From an uncultured Paraburkholderia sp. (GTDB lineage: Bacteria > Pseudomonadota > Gammaproteobacteria > Burkholderiales > Burkholderiaceae): a stretch of DNA of 64,000 bases. Of this stretch, positions 11,101-21,389 are shown in pieces. Both the position numbers and the translations under genes were made by a program. Where the stretch lies: the NCBI GenBank assembly GCA_940746715.1, contig CALNWN010000005.1, positions 1-64,000 of the forward strand. Reading direction: 5' to 3'. Below the pieces are notes generated by a model, which was not told where the DNA came from, made no database searches, and saw only the letters and a list, made by a program, of their open reading frames with translations. Positions within the stretch are counted from its first letter, which is position 1. Every line of letters starts with the position of its first letter.

Positions 11101-12311
11101 GTGCCCAACGCCACCGACACCTCTTACCTGGAACGCGGCAGCCGCGCCTACTGGCGCGCGAGCATCGGCCTTGCTGTTCGCCGGCTACGCCACGTTTTCG
11201 CTGCTGTACTGCGTGCAGCCGCTGTTGCCGTCGTTTTCGGCGGCATTCGATGTAACGCCCGCGCAAAGCAGCCTCACCGTTTCGCTGTCGACTGCGGCGC
11301 TCGCGTTCTCCATCTTCACCGCCGGCTTTGTTTCCGAAGGCTGGAGCCGTCACAAGCTGATGACGCTGTCGCTGACCGTCTCGGCGCTGCTGACCATCGG
11401 CGTGGCGATTGCGCCGCAGTGGCATCAGTTGCTCGTGCTGCGCGCGCTCGAAGGTCTCGCGCTCGGCGGCGTGCCGGCCGTCGCCATGGCCTATCTCGCC
11501 GAGGAAGTGCACCCCGACGGCCTCGGCCTTGCAATGGGTCTGTTGTCGGTGGCACGGCAATCGGCGGGATGGCCGGACGAGTGATCACCGGCGTGGTCGC
11601 GGATCTGTTTTCGTGGCGCGTCGCGATCGGCACGATCGGCGTGCTCGGCATTCTGTCGATGCTCGTGTTTCGCGCGCTGCTGCCGCCGTCGCGTCATTTC
11701 GTGCCGCGGCGCGGGCTCGGCTTCACGCATCATCGCAGCGCGCTGCTGCGGCAGTTCACGCGGCCCGGCTTGCCCTTGCTGTTCCTGCTCGGCTTCGTGC
11801 TGATGGGCAGCTTCGTCACGCTGTACAACTACATCGGCTACCGGCTGCTCGCGCCGCCGTATCGCCTGAGTCAAACGGCGATCGGCGCGATCTTGTCGTG
11901 TATCTGACGGGCGTGGTCGCGTCGCCGTGGTCCGGACGCATGGCCGACACGTTCGGGCGCGCCCGCGTGCTCACCGCCAGTTTGCTGCTGATGGGCGCAG
12001 GTCTCGCGCTCACCCTGTTAAGTCCGCTTGCGGCGATTGTCGGCGGCATCGCATGCGTGACGTTCGGCTTCTTTGCAGGTCACGCGGTGGCGAGCGGCTG
12101 GGTGGGGCGTCTCGCGAAAGAGGCCAAGGGCCAGGCCGCCGCGCTTTATCTGCTCGCGTACTACATCGGCTCCAGCGTGGTCGGTTCATATGGCGGCCAC
12201 ATGTGGGCCGGTTGTGGATGGGGCGGCGTGGCAGGACTGGTTGCGGCGCTGCTCGTGATCGGCATTGTTGCTGCCCTGAGGTTGCGTCGGCTGGACCTGG
12301 CTCACAGTTGA
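11101..12311 (+). pseudogene. MFS transporter, YnfM-like (multiple frameshifts)
   Basis: This is a major facilitator superfamily permease (about 400 aa if repaired) of the YnfM/arabinose-efflux-like group. The N-terminal hydrophobic start LLFAGYATFSLLYCVQPLLP, the TM2-3 loop GWSRHKLM and 10 or more further hydrophobic segments are recognisable, but in three frames. Breaks are at about 11170 (GLA-LFAGY; two GC bases missing is simplest), 11542 (one base missing in MGL-Y-VGGTAIGG) and 11893 (one base missing in IGAIF-VVYLTG). The N-terminal frame suggests the GTG at 11101 (VPNATDTSYLERG) as start; this is inferred. Substrate unknown. Confidence 0.72.
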
Positions 12312-12604
12312 GCCCGACTTCAGTGGCGGTGGTCAATCGCGAGAATCCGCGCTGCATCGAAAGTCGATAAAAAGAAAGGACTGCGTAAGCAAACGCTTCA
12401 CTTTTTAACGCGTGCTTTGCTGCGTCGCGACAAGGACGCCAAGCCTTACAGGCGCTGGCTTCTGCGGCTTGCGAATAAGCGTTGGCACGCTCGTCGACGC
12501 ATCAACGCCGCTTCAGGCGTCACCTATACTCAAATCGCGCGTTGGCAGCGCACGGCTCTGAGACAGAGCCGCTGCTTTCGCGGCTGATACAAAAGGAGAC
12601 GAGT

Positions 12605-12790
12605 ATGACGACCTACTTCACGATTGGCGACTTCATTCTGGTCATTCCGATGGCGCTGGCGGGGGCGCTGTTCGTGGGCGCGCTGCCTTGCAAGACGGAA
12701 TTGCGGCACAACGCGCTGCGCGTGCTGGGTGCGCTGCTCGGTGTCGTGTTCGCCGTCGTGCTGGTCGAAGGCTTGCACGCGCTCGTCTAG
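12605..12790 (+). CDS. Small two-TM membrane protein
   Basis: This 61-aa protein has a strong ribosome binding site (aaaggag, 6 nt before the ATG). Two hydrophobic segments are visible: residues 6-26 (FTIGDFILVIPMALAGALF) and 39-60 (VLGALLGVVFAVVLVEGLHA), joined by a charged loop with CKTELRHN. I do not recognise a named family. It is monocistronic and followed immediately by a good intrinsic terminator. The upstream gap of about 290 bases (12312-12604) contains no other gene I can support. Confidence 0.6.
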   Translation: MTTYFTIGDFILVIPMALAGALFVGALPCKTELRHNALRVLGALLGVVFAVVLVEGLHALV

Positions 12791-12794
12791 CGAA

Positions 12795-12823
12795 AAAGCC
12801 GCCTGTGCGGCGGCTTTCTTTTC
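12795..12823 (+). terminator. Intrinsic terminator
   Basis: A perfect 9-bp stem (aaagccgcc/ggcggcttt, loop tgtgc) is followed by tctttt. It ends the small membrane protein gene. On the opposite strand it could also serve the convergent aldo/keto reductase gene. Confidence 0.85.
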
Positions 12824-12850
12824 ATCTGCGTGGCGGCAGCGTCGCCGGAA

Positions 12851-13896
12851 TCAGATCGCCTGATCCGTCGACGGTTTCTCCCACAGGTTGATGCCGCCTT
12901 CCGTTGCATAGCGGTCGATTTCCGCGAGTTCGTCTGTCGAGAACGCCAGGTTCTTCAGCGTGCCGACGTTTTCGCGCACCTGTTCCGCCCGGCTCGCGCC
13001 GATCAGCACCGACGTCACGCGCGGATCGCGCAACGCCCACGCCAACGCCATTTGCGCGAGGCTTTGTCCGCGACGCTGCGCGATCTCATTGAGCTTGCGC
13101 ACGTGCTCGATATTCTCCGCGCTCAAATGCTCCTGCTTGAGCGACCCGCCGCCCGGCTTGTTGACGCGCGCGTCCTGCGGCACGCCGCTCAGATACTTGC
13201 CGGTGAGCAGACCCCCTGCGCGAGCGGCGTGAACGCAATCGTGCCCGCGCCGACCTGTTCCGGCGTGTCGAACAGTTCACGTTCAATCCAGCGATTGAGC
13301 ATGTTGTACGCGGGCTGATGAATCAGCAGCGGCACCTTGTACTCGGCCAGCAGCTTCGCCATTTCGAGCGTCTTGCTCGCTGAATACGACGAAATGCCGA
13401 TGTAGGGCGCCTTGCCCTGCTGCACGGCGCTCGCCAATGCGCCGGCGGTTTCCTCGAGCGGCGTGTTCGCGTCGAAGCGGTGCGAATAGAAAATGTCGAC
13501 GTAGTCGAGGCCCATGCGCGTGAGGCTCTGGTCCAGACTCGCGAGCCCGTACTTGCGCGAACCGCCGCCTTGTCCATACGGACCGGGCCACATATCCCAA
13601 CCGGCCTTCGACGAAATCAGCAGTTCGTCGCGATAGGGCTTGAAGTCGTCCTTGAAGTGGCGGCCGAAGTTGGTTTCGGCGCTGCCATACGGCGGCCCAT
13701 AGTTGTTCGCGAGATCGAAATGCGTAATGCCGAGGTCGAAAGCAGTGCGCAGAATTTCGCGCTGCGTGGAAATCGGCGTCGTGTCGCCGAAGTTGTGCCA
13801 CAAACCGAGCGACAGCGCGGGGAGTTTGAGACCCGTCTTGCCGCACACGCGGTACTGCATGTCCGAATAGCGTTCTGAAGCTGCTTCGTAAGCCAT
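12851..13896 (-). pseudogene. Aldo/keto reductase, YghZ/Gpr-like (frameshifted)
   Basis: This NADPH-dependent aldo/keto reductase is similar to L-glyceraldehyde-3-phosphate reductase YghZ (about 348 aa if repaired). The catalytic tetrad context is visible: FDLANNYGP (Asp and Tyr), LLISSKAGW (Lys) and DIFYSHRFD (His). Cofactor-binding VTSVLIGASRAEQVREN lies near the C-terminus. The frame breaks at about 13205-13210, after TPLAQG, in a run of five G on the coding strand. The downstream part (GKYLSG, PQDARVNKPGGGS) is in another frame. The ATG at 13896 has an aagga site; the longer frame to 14067 looks non-coding. Confidence 0.8.
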
Positions 13897-14107
13897 TGCT
13901 GGTGTCCTTGAGGATGATGTCGCCCGGTCAAGTCGGGCTGAGGCAATCGCATGCTGCGGGAGGCGTGCTGCCGTGAGTTTGTTTTTATGTGCGGCCAGAC
14001 CGCTATGGTAGCCAATCGACGCAAGCCGTGCAGGCCAAGGCCCCGCGGGATGGACGCGGGCTAGCACCTCCCCTACACTTTCGCCGATCAGCTTTATGGA
14101 GCATTAA

Positions 14108-14314
14108 ATGACGAAGGCGATTTCGATTGCACTGATTGTGGGCGGCGTATTGCTGCTGTATTTCGGCGGGCAGGCGTTCAACTCGGTGAGCAGCGACGTC
14201 TCGCGCGTCTTTACCGGTTCGCCGTCGAACAAGGCGATCATGCTGATCGTGGGCGGCGTGGTGGCCACGCTCGCGGGCATTACGGGCATGGCGCTGTCGG
14301 GGCGCAAGCGCTAG
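14108..14314 (+). CDS. DUF3185 family small membrane protein
   Basis: This 68-aa protein has two membrane helices, residues 5-22 (ISIALIVGGVLLLYFGGQ) and 42-62 (AIMLIVGGVVATLAGITGMA), with a polar SSDVSRVFTGSPSNK loop between them. That pattern and length match the DUF3185 family, which is common in proteobacteria and of unknown function. A tatggagc site precedes the ATG. It is separated from both neighbours by short intergenic stretches and appears monocistronic. Confidence 0.7.
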   Translation: MTKAISIALIVGGVLLLYFGGQAFNSVSSDVSRVFTGSPSNKAIMLIVGGVVATLAGITGMALSGRKR

Positions 14315-14437
14315 ACGGTGAAGGCGGCGGTGCTGTCACGCGCGCTGCGTATGCGCATGTCTGCGTGTTCGGCTTGCACCGCACGCGCCGCAAAAAGAAG
14401 TAGCAACCGAGAAGGTAGCCGCTGAGCGCAGCCGCGC

Positions 14438-15199
14438 TCAAAAAGCAATTTCAGGTTTCGCCGCCGACCGCGTTCCCGGCAACGGCACATTGCTCGCGCC
14501 GTGATAGGTGAACACCAGCGAGAACTTCACCTGATCGCTCAGATTCTTGCCCGCCGAGTGCAGCGTGTTGCAGTGGAAAAACACCACGTCCCCGGCTTTC
14601 AGTTCGGGCGATACGGCCGCGCGAATCCAGGCCTGGTTTTCCTCGAGGTCGGAGCGGAAGAATTTGGCCTCGTCAAAGCGCTCGCCGGTGAAGGCGGCGC
14701 TATGCGAGCCGGGCACGAACCACAGCGCGCCGTTGTCGACGGTTTCGTTGCCGAGCGCGAGCCATACCGAAACCAGATCGTCGCACTCGAACGACCAGTA
14801 ACGCACGTCGCGGTGCCAGCCGGTCAGGCTGCCGTACGCCGGGTGCTTCGTCATCATGCAGTTGTGATGCGCGCGCGACAGGCGCGGCTCTTCGCCGAAA
14901 TACAACTCCATCCAGCCGCGAATTTCCGGCGCGGTCGCCCAATCTGCGAAGCTGGGGTCGCGCCCATAGGCATCCAGCAGGCGCCGCACGGTATGACCGC
15001 CAAGCGCGAGTTTCGACGACGGCGCACCCGGGTATTGCAGATCCGCTTCGAACTCGATCGGCGCGGCGGCTTCCTCCAGCTGACGTTGCGCGACCTGTTT
15101 CATTTGCTCGCACCGTTCGGCCGACACGAGGCCCGGCACGACGACAAAGCCCTGCTCGCGCAGCGTGTGGATCTGCTCTTTCTTCGAATGGAGTGACAT
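14438..15199 (-). CDS. Phytanoyl-CoA dioxygenase (PhyH) family protein
   Basis: This is a non-heme Fe(II)/2-oxoglutarate-dependent oxygenase of the PhyH family, 253 aa. The facial triad is visible as H129-x-D131 in GWHRDVRYW, with the distal H214 in HCNTLHSAG. The double-stranded beta-helix runs from about residue 100 to 235. Members hydroxylate (a few halogenate) small molecules or acyl chains, and I cannot infer the substrate. The third ligand position is Asp, which argues for hydroxylation and against the halogenase subgroup. The ATG at 15199 is followed by a normal start. The gene stands alone, divergent from the uncertain ORF to its right. Confidence 0.85.
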   Translation of the reverse strand: MSLHSKKEQIHTLREQGFVVVPGLVSAERCEQMKQVAQRQLEEAAAPIEFEADLQYPGAPSSKLALGGHTVRRLLDAYGRDPSFADWATAPEIRGWMELYFGEEPRLSRAHHNCMMTKHPAYGSLTGWHRDVRYWSFECDDLVSVWLALGNETVDNGALWFVPGSHSAAFTGERFDEAKFFRSDLEENQAWIRAAVSPELKAGDVVFFHCNTLHSAGKNLSDQVKFSLVFTYHGASNVPLPGTRSAAKPEIAF

Positions 15200-15706
15200 T
15201 GTGTTCCGTGACCGTCGACTAACCGATCTTCGATTGTAAAACGGGCGCGATCATACCGCCTGCTGTTTCGCCTGCGCGTCGCGCGATGCGCTTGATGCAG
15301 GTCTGCAAGGCTCGCACTAATTGCATGCGGCACGGCGCTTGCGCCTGCACGCCGGCTGTGCAACGGCGCACAAAAATCGTCCGCGAAGACAGACGCCCGC
15401 TGGGGCGCCGGCTCTCGCCCAAGTCCAGGAGAACCCCGTAGAAACCCTGATGCGCAGGGTAAAAACCGACTTTCGGGCGTCACGATTCACGTGTAGCCTG
15501 CACGCATGTTGATCGCTATTCCGCCTGCTTTCGCGCCGCACTGGCCGTCGAGCCTGAAGGCGCTGTCCGCCGCGCAGTTTGTCGCCGCGCAGTTCTCCAC
15601 CGAATCCCGGGCTCCCGCGCCGTTCGCCGCGAGAGCGCCATTGGCATGCTTGGTGCTGCTACTGGCGCACATTTCATCGCGCGACACGCTGCCTGTTTTT
15701 GAAGCC

Positions 15707-16099
15707 ATGCATACTCTTCTGAGCACCCGTTTTACCCGAGCCGCCCTGAAAGCCGCCCGTCCGGCGCGCCGTCATGTCGTCCGCGCCCTGCGTCATCACG
15801 CCACGCGCACGCGCGCGTTGGGCGAACAATGGCGCGATGCCAAAGCGGTCGACGGCATTCGCACCTGGTTCAACAGTTTCTTCTCGGCGTTGCGCGCGCG
15901 GCAGTTCGCGCCGCTTCTCGCTGCGCACGCTGCTGCGCAAGCCGACGCCGCTGCGTCTGAGCGCCACGCAGCGTGCGTGCCCCAGCCGCCGCCAGGCCGC
16001 AAAGCGCGAGCCGCCGGTCCGCGTCGCATGTCGACGAACGGCACACCGGCTGGTTTGCGTTCGCAAGTCGTTAAGAAGCGCTTTGCCTCGCGCGCGTGA
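15707..16099 (+). CDS. Uncertain basic hypothetical protein
   Basis: This open frame (130 aa from ATG 15707; also open upstream to 15506) is Arg/Ala-rich. Its middle, WRDAKAVDGIRTWFNSFFSA, has normal codon composition, while the C-terminal third is low-complexity. No known domain is recognised. It may be a real orphan gene, possibly with its own frameshift, or a GC-driven spurious ORF. Apart from this, the stretch 15200-16178 holds no gene I can support. Confidence 0.3.
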   Translation: MHTLLSTRFTRAALKAARPARRHVVRALRHHATRTRALGEQWRDAKAVDGIRTWFNSFFSALRARQFAPLLAAHAAAQADAAASERHAACVPQPPPGRKARAAGPRRMSTNGTPAGLRSQVVKKRFASRA

Positions 16100-16179
16100 T
16101 GGGCGCGCCGGCTCGCGCGGCTTACGGCGCCAATTCCGGGCGTTGCCAGACGCGAAGCGACACGAAACCAGGAACCCAT

Positions 16180-16219
16180 AAAAAAACCCCCGCCCGGCAC
16201 GAATGCCGGCGGGGTTTTT
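16180..16219 (-). terminator. Intrinsic terminator of metK
   Basis: The hairpin is aaaaaccccc-gcccggc, loop acgaat, gccggcggggttttt, with one or two bulged C. The U-tract on the minus strand comes from the A-run at 16180-16186. It lies 27 nt past the metK stop. The T-run on the plus strand may make it bidirectional. Confidence 0.8.
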
Positions 16220-16245
16220 GGCACTCAAGCGGCCTGCGCCTCGCG

Positions 16246-17436
16246 TTAATCCGCCAGCGCGGCGACCGGTTCGGTACCGGCGGCTTCCGCGAGCGCCAGC
16301 GCCTTGTCCGTGGCTTCCCACGTGAATTCCGGCTCTTCGCGGCCGAAGTGACCGTAAGCCGCGCTCTTCTCGTAGACCGGACGCAGCAGGTCGAGCATCT
16401 GGATGATGCCCTTCGGACGCAGGTCGAAATGCTCCTGCACGAGGCGCGTGATGGTCGCATCCGACACGCGGCCGGTGCCGGACGTGTTGACCATGACCGA
16501 GGTCGGCTGCGCGACGCCGATGGCGTACGACACCTGGATCAGGCAGCGCGACGCGAGGCCCGCAGCGACGATGTTCTTCGCCACATAGCGGCCGGCATAC
16601 GCTGCCGAGCGGTCCACCTTCGACGGATCCTTGCCCGAGAACGCGCCGCCGCCGTGCGGTACCGCGCCGCCGTACGTATCGACGATGATCTTGCGGCCCG
16701 TCAGACCGCAGTCGCCCTGCGGGCCGCCGATCACGAACCGGCCGGTCGGGTTCACGAGGAACTTGATGTCGCCCTTGATAAGCTCGTCCGGCAGCGTCGG
16801 CTTGATGACTTCTTCGATCACCGCTTCGCGCAGCGTGGTCAGGTCGATATCCGGCGAATGCTGCGTGGAGAGCACCACCGTGTCGATGGAATGCGGCTTG
16901 CCGTCGACATAACGCACGGTAACCTGCGACTTCGCGTCAGGACGCAGCCAGGGCAGACGGCCGTCGCGGCGCAGGTTCGCCTGGCGCTCGACCAGACGAT
17001 GTGACAGGTGGATCGGCAGCGGCATCAGCTCAGGCGTTTCCTCGCACGCGTAGCCGAACATCAGGCCCTGGTCGCCGGCGCCCTGGTCCAGGTTGTTGTC
17101 GTGCGCGCGGTCCACGCCATGAGCGATGTCCGGCGACTGCTTGTCGTACGCGACGAGCACCGCGCAGCCGCGGTAGTCGATACCGTAGTCGGTGTTGTCG
17201 TAGCCGATGCGCTTGATCGTGTTGCGCGCGATCTGAATGTAGTCGACGTTCGCAGTCGTGGTGATTTCACCCGCAAGCACCACGAGACCCGTGTTGCACA
17301 GCGTTTCCGCCGCGACACGCGAGTATTTGTCCTGCGACAGGATGGCGTCGAGAATTGCGTCCGAAATCTGGTCCGCGACTTTGTCGGGATGGCCTTCGGA
17401 AACGGATTCGGAGGTGAAGAGATAGTCGTTTGCCAC
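16246..17436 (-). CDS. metK: S-adenosylmethionine synthetase
   Basis: This enzyme makes SAM from methionine and ATP, releasing phosphate and pyrophosphate. It is 396 aa, the normal length. The N-terminal signature [18 protein letters not shown] and the glycine-rich ATP loop [16 protein letters not shown] are intact. I choose the GTG at 17436 (protein ANDYLFTSE) because it aligns with the family start and follows aggag by a suitable distance; an in-frame ATG at 17475 would add 13 unlikely residues. It is divergent from lpxL. The leader from 17437 to 17620 contains no riboswitch that I recognise. It provides the ligand sensed by the SAM-II element near metX. Confidence 0.95.
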   Translation of the reverse strand: MANDYLFTSESVSEGHPDKVADQISDAILDAILSQDKYSRVAAETLCNTGLVVLAGEITTTANVDYIQIARNTIKRIGYDNTDYGIDYRGCAVLVAYDKQSPDIAHGVDRAHDNNLDQGAGDQGLMFGYACEETPELMPLPIHLSHRLVERQANLRRDGRLPWLRPDAKSQVTVRYVDGKPHSIDTVVLSTQHSPDIDLTTLREAVIEEVIKPTLPDELIKGDIKFLVNPTGRFVIGGPQGDCGLTGRKIIVDTYGGAVPHGGGAFSGKDPSKVDRSAAYAGRYVAKNIVAAGLASRCLIQVSYAIGVAQPTSVMVNTSGTGRVSDATITRLVQEHFDLRPKGIIQMLDLLRPVYEKSAAYGHFGREEPEFTWEATDKALALAEAAGTEPVAALAD

Positions 17437-17706
17437 GTTGCAGACTCCTGTTTTGTGGTTACGGTTGATGGTCACGTAGCCAGCTCCGGGAATCTGAAGC
17501 GGCGACGCTTTAGCGGATTACCTTACCGACCGGCGCGAATCATATGGTCCGCGCCGCCTAGCTTCGCCCCGCAAGTTGTCTATTAACTCGGCGAAGCCCT
17601 TATTATAGCGACTTCCAATGATTGTCACAGAGTGTCCACGAGTGCGGTATTACGTCAACTTCTCTGCTTTCCTTAACCGCGTCACGCCTCGCGCCCTGGA
17701 GGCGGC

Positions 17707-18585
17707 ATGCTGAACCGCTTCGGCCCCCGGCTCGCCATCGGCCTGTTGAAACTGTTTGCCTTGCTGCCCTATGGTTTCGTCGCCCGTCTCGGCGACGGAC
17801 TCGGCTGGCTGCTCTATCAGATTCCGAGCCGGCGCAAGCGCATCGTCCACATCAATCTGAAGCTGTGCTTTCCCGAGTGGAGCGACGAGCGCCGCGCGGA
17901 AGTCGCGCAAAAGCATTTCCGCCACGCGATCCGCAGCTATCTGGAGCGCAGCGTGCAATGGTTCGGCTCGGCGAAGAAGCTCGAAAAACTGATCCAGGTG
18001 GACAGCGCGATCGACCTAACCGACCCGAACTTGCCGCCCACGCTCTTTCTCGGCTTTCACTTCGTGGGCATCGAGGCGGGCTCGATCTTTCTGAATTACT
18101 CGCTCAAGCGCCGTTGCGGCTCGCTTTATCAGCCGATGTCGAACCCCGAGCTCGAGGAAGTCGCGAAGGCGGCGCGCGCGCGTTTCGGCGCCGACATGGC
18201 AAGCCGCGCCGACAGCGCGCGCATCGTGCTGCGCTGGCTGCGCGAAAAGAAGCCGGTCATGCTCGGCGCGGACATGGACTACGGCGCGCGCAATTCGACC
18301 TTCGTGCCGTTCCTCGGCGTGCCGACCTGCACGCTGACGGCGGTCGGCCGTCTCGCCAAAGTCGGGCACGCGCAAGTGGTGCCGTTCATCGGCGAAGTGC
18401 TGCCGAACTACAAGGGTTATCGCCTGAAAGTGTTCAAGCCGTGGGACAACTACCCGACCGGCGACGACGACGCGCGGCGCATGAATGCGTTCCTGGAAGA
18501 ACAGATTCCGTCGATGCCCGAGCAGTATTACTGGGTCCACAAGCGCTTCAAGACCCGGCCGCCAGGCGTGCCCAGCGTTTACTAG
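17707..18585 (+). CDS. lpxL: Lipid A biosynthesis acyltransferase (LpxL/HtrB family)
   Basis: This inner-membrane late acyltransferase adds a secondary acyl chain to lipid A. It is 292 aa. The N-terminal hydrophobic helix is at residues 8-25. The catalytic motif of the family, HX4(D/E), is H118 to E123 (HFVGIE). A conserved [18 protein letters not shown] block follows at about 188-205. The ATG at 17707 is preceded by ctggaggcggc. A short open frame (17618-17710) overlaps the start and ends TGA inside it. The gene is followed after 46 nt by dapF. Confidence 0.85.
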   Translation: MLNRFGPRLAIGLLKLFALLPYGFVARLGDGLGWLLYQIPSRRKRIVHINLKLCFPEWSDERRAEVAQKHFRHAIRSYLERSVQWFGSAKKLEKLIQVDSAIDLTDPNLPPTLFLGFHFVGIEAGSIFLNYSLKRRCGSLYQPMSNPELEEVAKAARARFGADMASRADSARIVLRWLREKKPVMLGADMDYGARNSTFVPFLGVPTCTLTAVGRLAKVGHAQVVPFIGEVLPNYKGYRLKVFKPWDNYPTGDDDARRMNAFLEEQIPSMPEQYYWVHKRFKTRPPGVPSVY

Positions 18586-18631
18586 CGCCACGGTTCGGCG
18601 CACTGGCAGACGTGTCACTTACAATAGCGTG

Positions 18632-19495
18632 ATGAAACTGAAATTCACCAAAATGCACGGCGCGGGCAACGACTTCGTCGTGCTCGACGGCTATACGCAA
18701 CCGGTCAACCTGACGCCGGCGCAGGTGCGCGCGCTCGCGGACCGTCACTTCGGCGTCGGCGCCGACCAGTTGCTGCTGGTCGAAAAACCCACGGTGGACG
18801 GCGTCGATTTCAGATATCGCATCTTCAATTGCGACGGCGGCGAGGTCGAGCATTGCGGCAACGGCGCGCGCTGCTTCGTCAAGTTCGTGCGCGACAGCGG
18901 CCTGACCGATCAGCGCAGCGTGCGCGTGCAAGTGCAGAAAGGCACCATCACGCTGACCATGCAGGAAAACGGCAAGGTGCTCGTCGACATGGGCGCGCCG
19001 GTGTTCGAGCCGGAACGGGTGCCCTTCGCCACGAAAGGCCTCGAAGGACGTCGCGAAGGCGCGGACACCCTTTGGCCTCTCGACGTGAACGGCACCACGC
19101 GCTGGATTTCCGTCGTGTCGATGGGCAATCCGCATGCGGTGCAAGTGGTGGACGACGTCGAGGCGTTTCCGGTGCTCGTCGAAGGCCCGGTGATCGAGCG
19201 GCATGCGCGCTTCCCGCAGCGGGTGAACGCAGGCTTCATGCAGATTGTCGGCCGCAGCGAAATCAGGCTGCGCGTCTACGAGCGCGGCGCCGGCGAAACG
19301 CTGGCGTGCGGCACGGGCGCGTGCGCGGCCGTGGCCGCGGGCATTCGCCGCGGGCTGCTCGACGCGCCGGTGCTGGTTCATACGCATGGCGGCACGCTCA
19401 CCATTTCGTGGGACCGCAACAAGGCAAGCGAACCGCTCCTGATGGCGGGCCCGGCCACCACCGTTTTCCAGGGCGAGATCGAACTGGCCGACTGA
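18632..19495 (+). CDS. dapF: Diaminopimelate epimerase
   Basis: This enzyme converts LL- to meso-diaminopimelate for peptidoglycan and lysine synthesis. It is 287 aa. The two catalytic cysteines are in EHCGNGARC (about residue 74) and LACGTGACA (about 226). The N-terminal [13 protein letters not shown] is typical. The start [13 protein letters not shown] at 18632 aligns with the family, but no Shine-Dalgarno is seen: the preceding bases are tacaatagcgtg, so a -10 hexamer sits 6 nt before the ATG. It heads the conserved dapF-DUF484-xerC arrangement. Confidence 0.95.
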   Translation: MKLKFTKMHGAGNDFVVLDGYTQPVNLTPAQVRALADRHFGVGADQLLLVEKPTVDGVDFRYRIFNCDGGEVEHCGNGARCFVKFVRDSGLTDQRSVRVQVQKGTITLTMQENGKVLVDMGAPVFEPERVPFATKGLEGRREGADTLWPLDVNGTTRWISVVSMGNPHAVQVVDDVEAFPVLVEGPVIERHARFPQRVNAGFMQIVGRSEIRLRVYERGAGETLACGTGACAAVAAGIRRGLLDAPVLVHTHGGTLTISWDRNKASEPLLMAGPATTVFQGEIELAD

Positions 19496-19587
19496 ACGTA
19501 CGCGTTCAAGCGGGCCTGAACGATTCATTAACTCATTGACCGACGCGTCGCATGAAGGCGTCGTCCCGTAGTCCTTTAGCCGAAACC

Positions 19588-20307
19588 ATGAACGATCGCG
19601 AAGTCGCCGAATATCTGCTCGCCAACCCCGAATTCTTCGCCGAACACGCGGAAGTACTCGCGACCATCAGGCTCGCGAACCCGCATGGCAAGGCCGCGGT
19701 GTCGCTGCAGGAGCGGCAGATGGAAATGCTCCGCGACAAGAACAAGCACCTTGAACGCCGTCTCGCCGAACTGCTGCGCTACGGCCACGAAAACGACAGC
19801 ATCGCCTCCAAGTTCAACCGCTGGACGATCCGCGTGATGGCGGAACGCGATCCGTACGCGCTGCCGCGCACCATCGCCAACGGTCTGCGGGAAATCTTCG
19901 ACGTGCCGCAAGCGGCGCTGCGCGTCTGGGACGTCGCCGAGCAATACGCGCAGGCGGACTTCGCGCGCCACGTCGGCGAAGAAGTGCGCATTTTCGCGAA
20001 CAGCCTGGCAGCGCCTTACTGCGGCGCGAACACCGGCTTCGAGGCGGCGCAGTGGCTCGTGCCGGCAGCCGGCGCAGGCGACGAGAGCCCGTCGGGCGGC
20101 GCCGCGCCGGAGCCGGCGCACGCCACGGAGTCGATTGCGCTGCTCGCCTTGCGCGCCCCCGAAGCCTGCGAAGAAGCATCCGCTTTTGGCCTGCTCGTCA
20201 TGGGTTCCGCCGACGCCCGGCGCTTTCACGACGGCATGGCTACAGACTTCCTCACGCAGATCGGCGCGATCGCCAGCGCTGCGCTGAGCCGTCTGTTGCC
20301 GCGCTGA
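19588..20307 (+). CDS. DUF484 family protein
   Basis: This GAF-like DUF484 protein (239 aa) is found between dapF and xerC across beta- and gammaproteobacteria; its function is not established. The conserved N-terminus NDREVAEYLLANPEFFAEH is followed by a coiled-coil stretch (SLQERQMEMLRDKNKHLERR) and a GAF-like domain at residues 90-235. An acidic, Ala/Pro-rich insertion lies at about 160-180. I start at the ATG at 19588, where family similarity begins; an in-frame ATG at 19552 would add 12 residues. Neither start has a good ribosome binding site. Confidence 0.82.
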   Translation: MNDREVAEYLLANPEFFAEHAEVLATIRLANPHGKAAVSLQERQMEMLRDKNKHLERRLAELLRYGHENDSIASKFNRWTIRVMAERDPYALPRTIANGLREIFDVPQAALRVWDVAEQYAQADFARHVGEEVRIFANSLAAPYCGANTGFEAAQWLVPAAGAGDESPSGGAAPEPAHATESIALLALRAPEACEEASAFGLLVMGSADARRFHDGMATDFLTQIGAIASAALSRLLPR

Positions 20308-20372
20308 CCTAGCGAGCGCACGTGTCAGTCGTCAGCCACCCTTAAGCGACCTCCCGCCAAACCTCGCCCATC

Positions 20373-21296
20373 GTGACCGAAACCGACTTCATCGCCGCGT
20401 ATCTGTCGAATCTCGAGCACGAGCGGCGGCTGTCGGCGCACACCTTGCGCGGTTATACGCACGAACTCGACGAATTGCGGCTGCTCGCAAAAGGCCGGCC
20501 GCTCCAGAGCCTGACAGCCGTCGACATCCGCGGCGCCGTGGCCCGCGCGCACGCGGGCGGATTGACGGCGCGCTCGATCAGCCACCGTCTGTCCGCATGG
20601 CGCGCGTTTTACCGCTGGCTCGCGGGCCGCGTCGATCTGCCGGCCAATCCGGTCGCCACCGTGCGCACGCCCAGGCAGGCCAAGGCGCTGCCCAAGGCGC
20701 TTTCCGTCGACGACGCGAACCGTCTGATGGAAAGCCCGCCCGCCGCATCGGCGGAAGGTTTGCGCGACCACGCGATGCTCGAACTCTTCTACTCGTCGGG
20801 CCTGCGTCTGTCGGAACTGGTCGGTCTCGACGTGCGTTTCGCGGACGCCGACGGTTATCGCTCCGCCGGCTGGCTGAAGCTCGATTCGGCTGAAGTGGAA
20901 GTGCTCGGCAAGGGCAACCGGCGCCGCATCGTGCCGGTCGGCAGCAAAGCGCTCGAGGCGCTGAACGCGTGGCTCGCCATGCGCGACGAGATGGTGAAGC
21001 ACGATCCGCATCCGCTTTTTCTGTCGGCGCGCGGCAATCGCCTGTCGCCGAACGTGGTGCGCGAGCGCGTGAAGCGCGCCGCGCTCGTCGCCGGCATTCC
21101 CGCCAACGTGCATCCGCATGTGCTGCGGCACTCTTTTGCCACGCATGTGCTGCAGTCGAGCGGTGACCTGCGCGCCGTGCAGGAACTGCTCGGCCACGCA
21201 AGCATCACGGCGACGCAGGTGTACACCGGGCTCGACTTCCAGCATCTCGCGCACGTCTACGATCAGGCGCATCCGCGCGCCAAAAAACGCGACTGA
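20373..21296 (+). CDS. xerC: Tyrosine recombinase XerC
   Basis: This site-specific recombinase resolves chromosome dimers at dif together with XerD. It is 307 aa. The N-terminal SAM-like DNA-binding domain covers residues 5-90. All catalytic residues are visible: Arg in SGLRLSELVG, Lys in GKGNRRR, His-x-x-Arg in HVLRHSFATH, His in LLGHASI and the nucleophile Tyr284 in QVYTGLDF. The start is GTG at 20373. It is the last gene of the dapF cluster. Confidence 0.93.
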   Translation: MTETDFIAAYLSNLEHERRLSAHTLRGYTHELDELRLLAKGRPLQSLTAVDIRGAVARAHAGGLTARSISHRLSAWRAFYRWLAGRVDLPANPVATVRTPRQAKALPKALSVDDANRLMESPPAASAEGLRDHAMLELFYSSGLRLSELVGLDVRFADADGYRSAGWLKLDSAEVEVLGKGNRRRIVPVGSKALEALNAWLAMRDEMVKHDPHPLFLSARGNRLSPNVVRERVKRAALVAGIPANVHPHVLRHSFATHVLQSSGDLRAVQELLGHASITATQVYTGLDFQHLAHVYDQAHPRAKKRD

Positions 21297-21389
21297 CGCC
21301 GCTTTTTTTGCGGCTCGACAGTCACCGCCCCCGCTTCATCCGCCGCGTGCGCAGCCAGCCGCGCGGCCTATTGCCCTGCTGACACTCTC

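Noticed and set aside
17437..17620. SAM riboswitch in the metK leader
   Set aside because: I looked for SAM-II, SAM/SAH and SAM-I cores on the minus strand and found none of their conserved strings.
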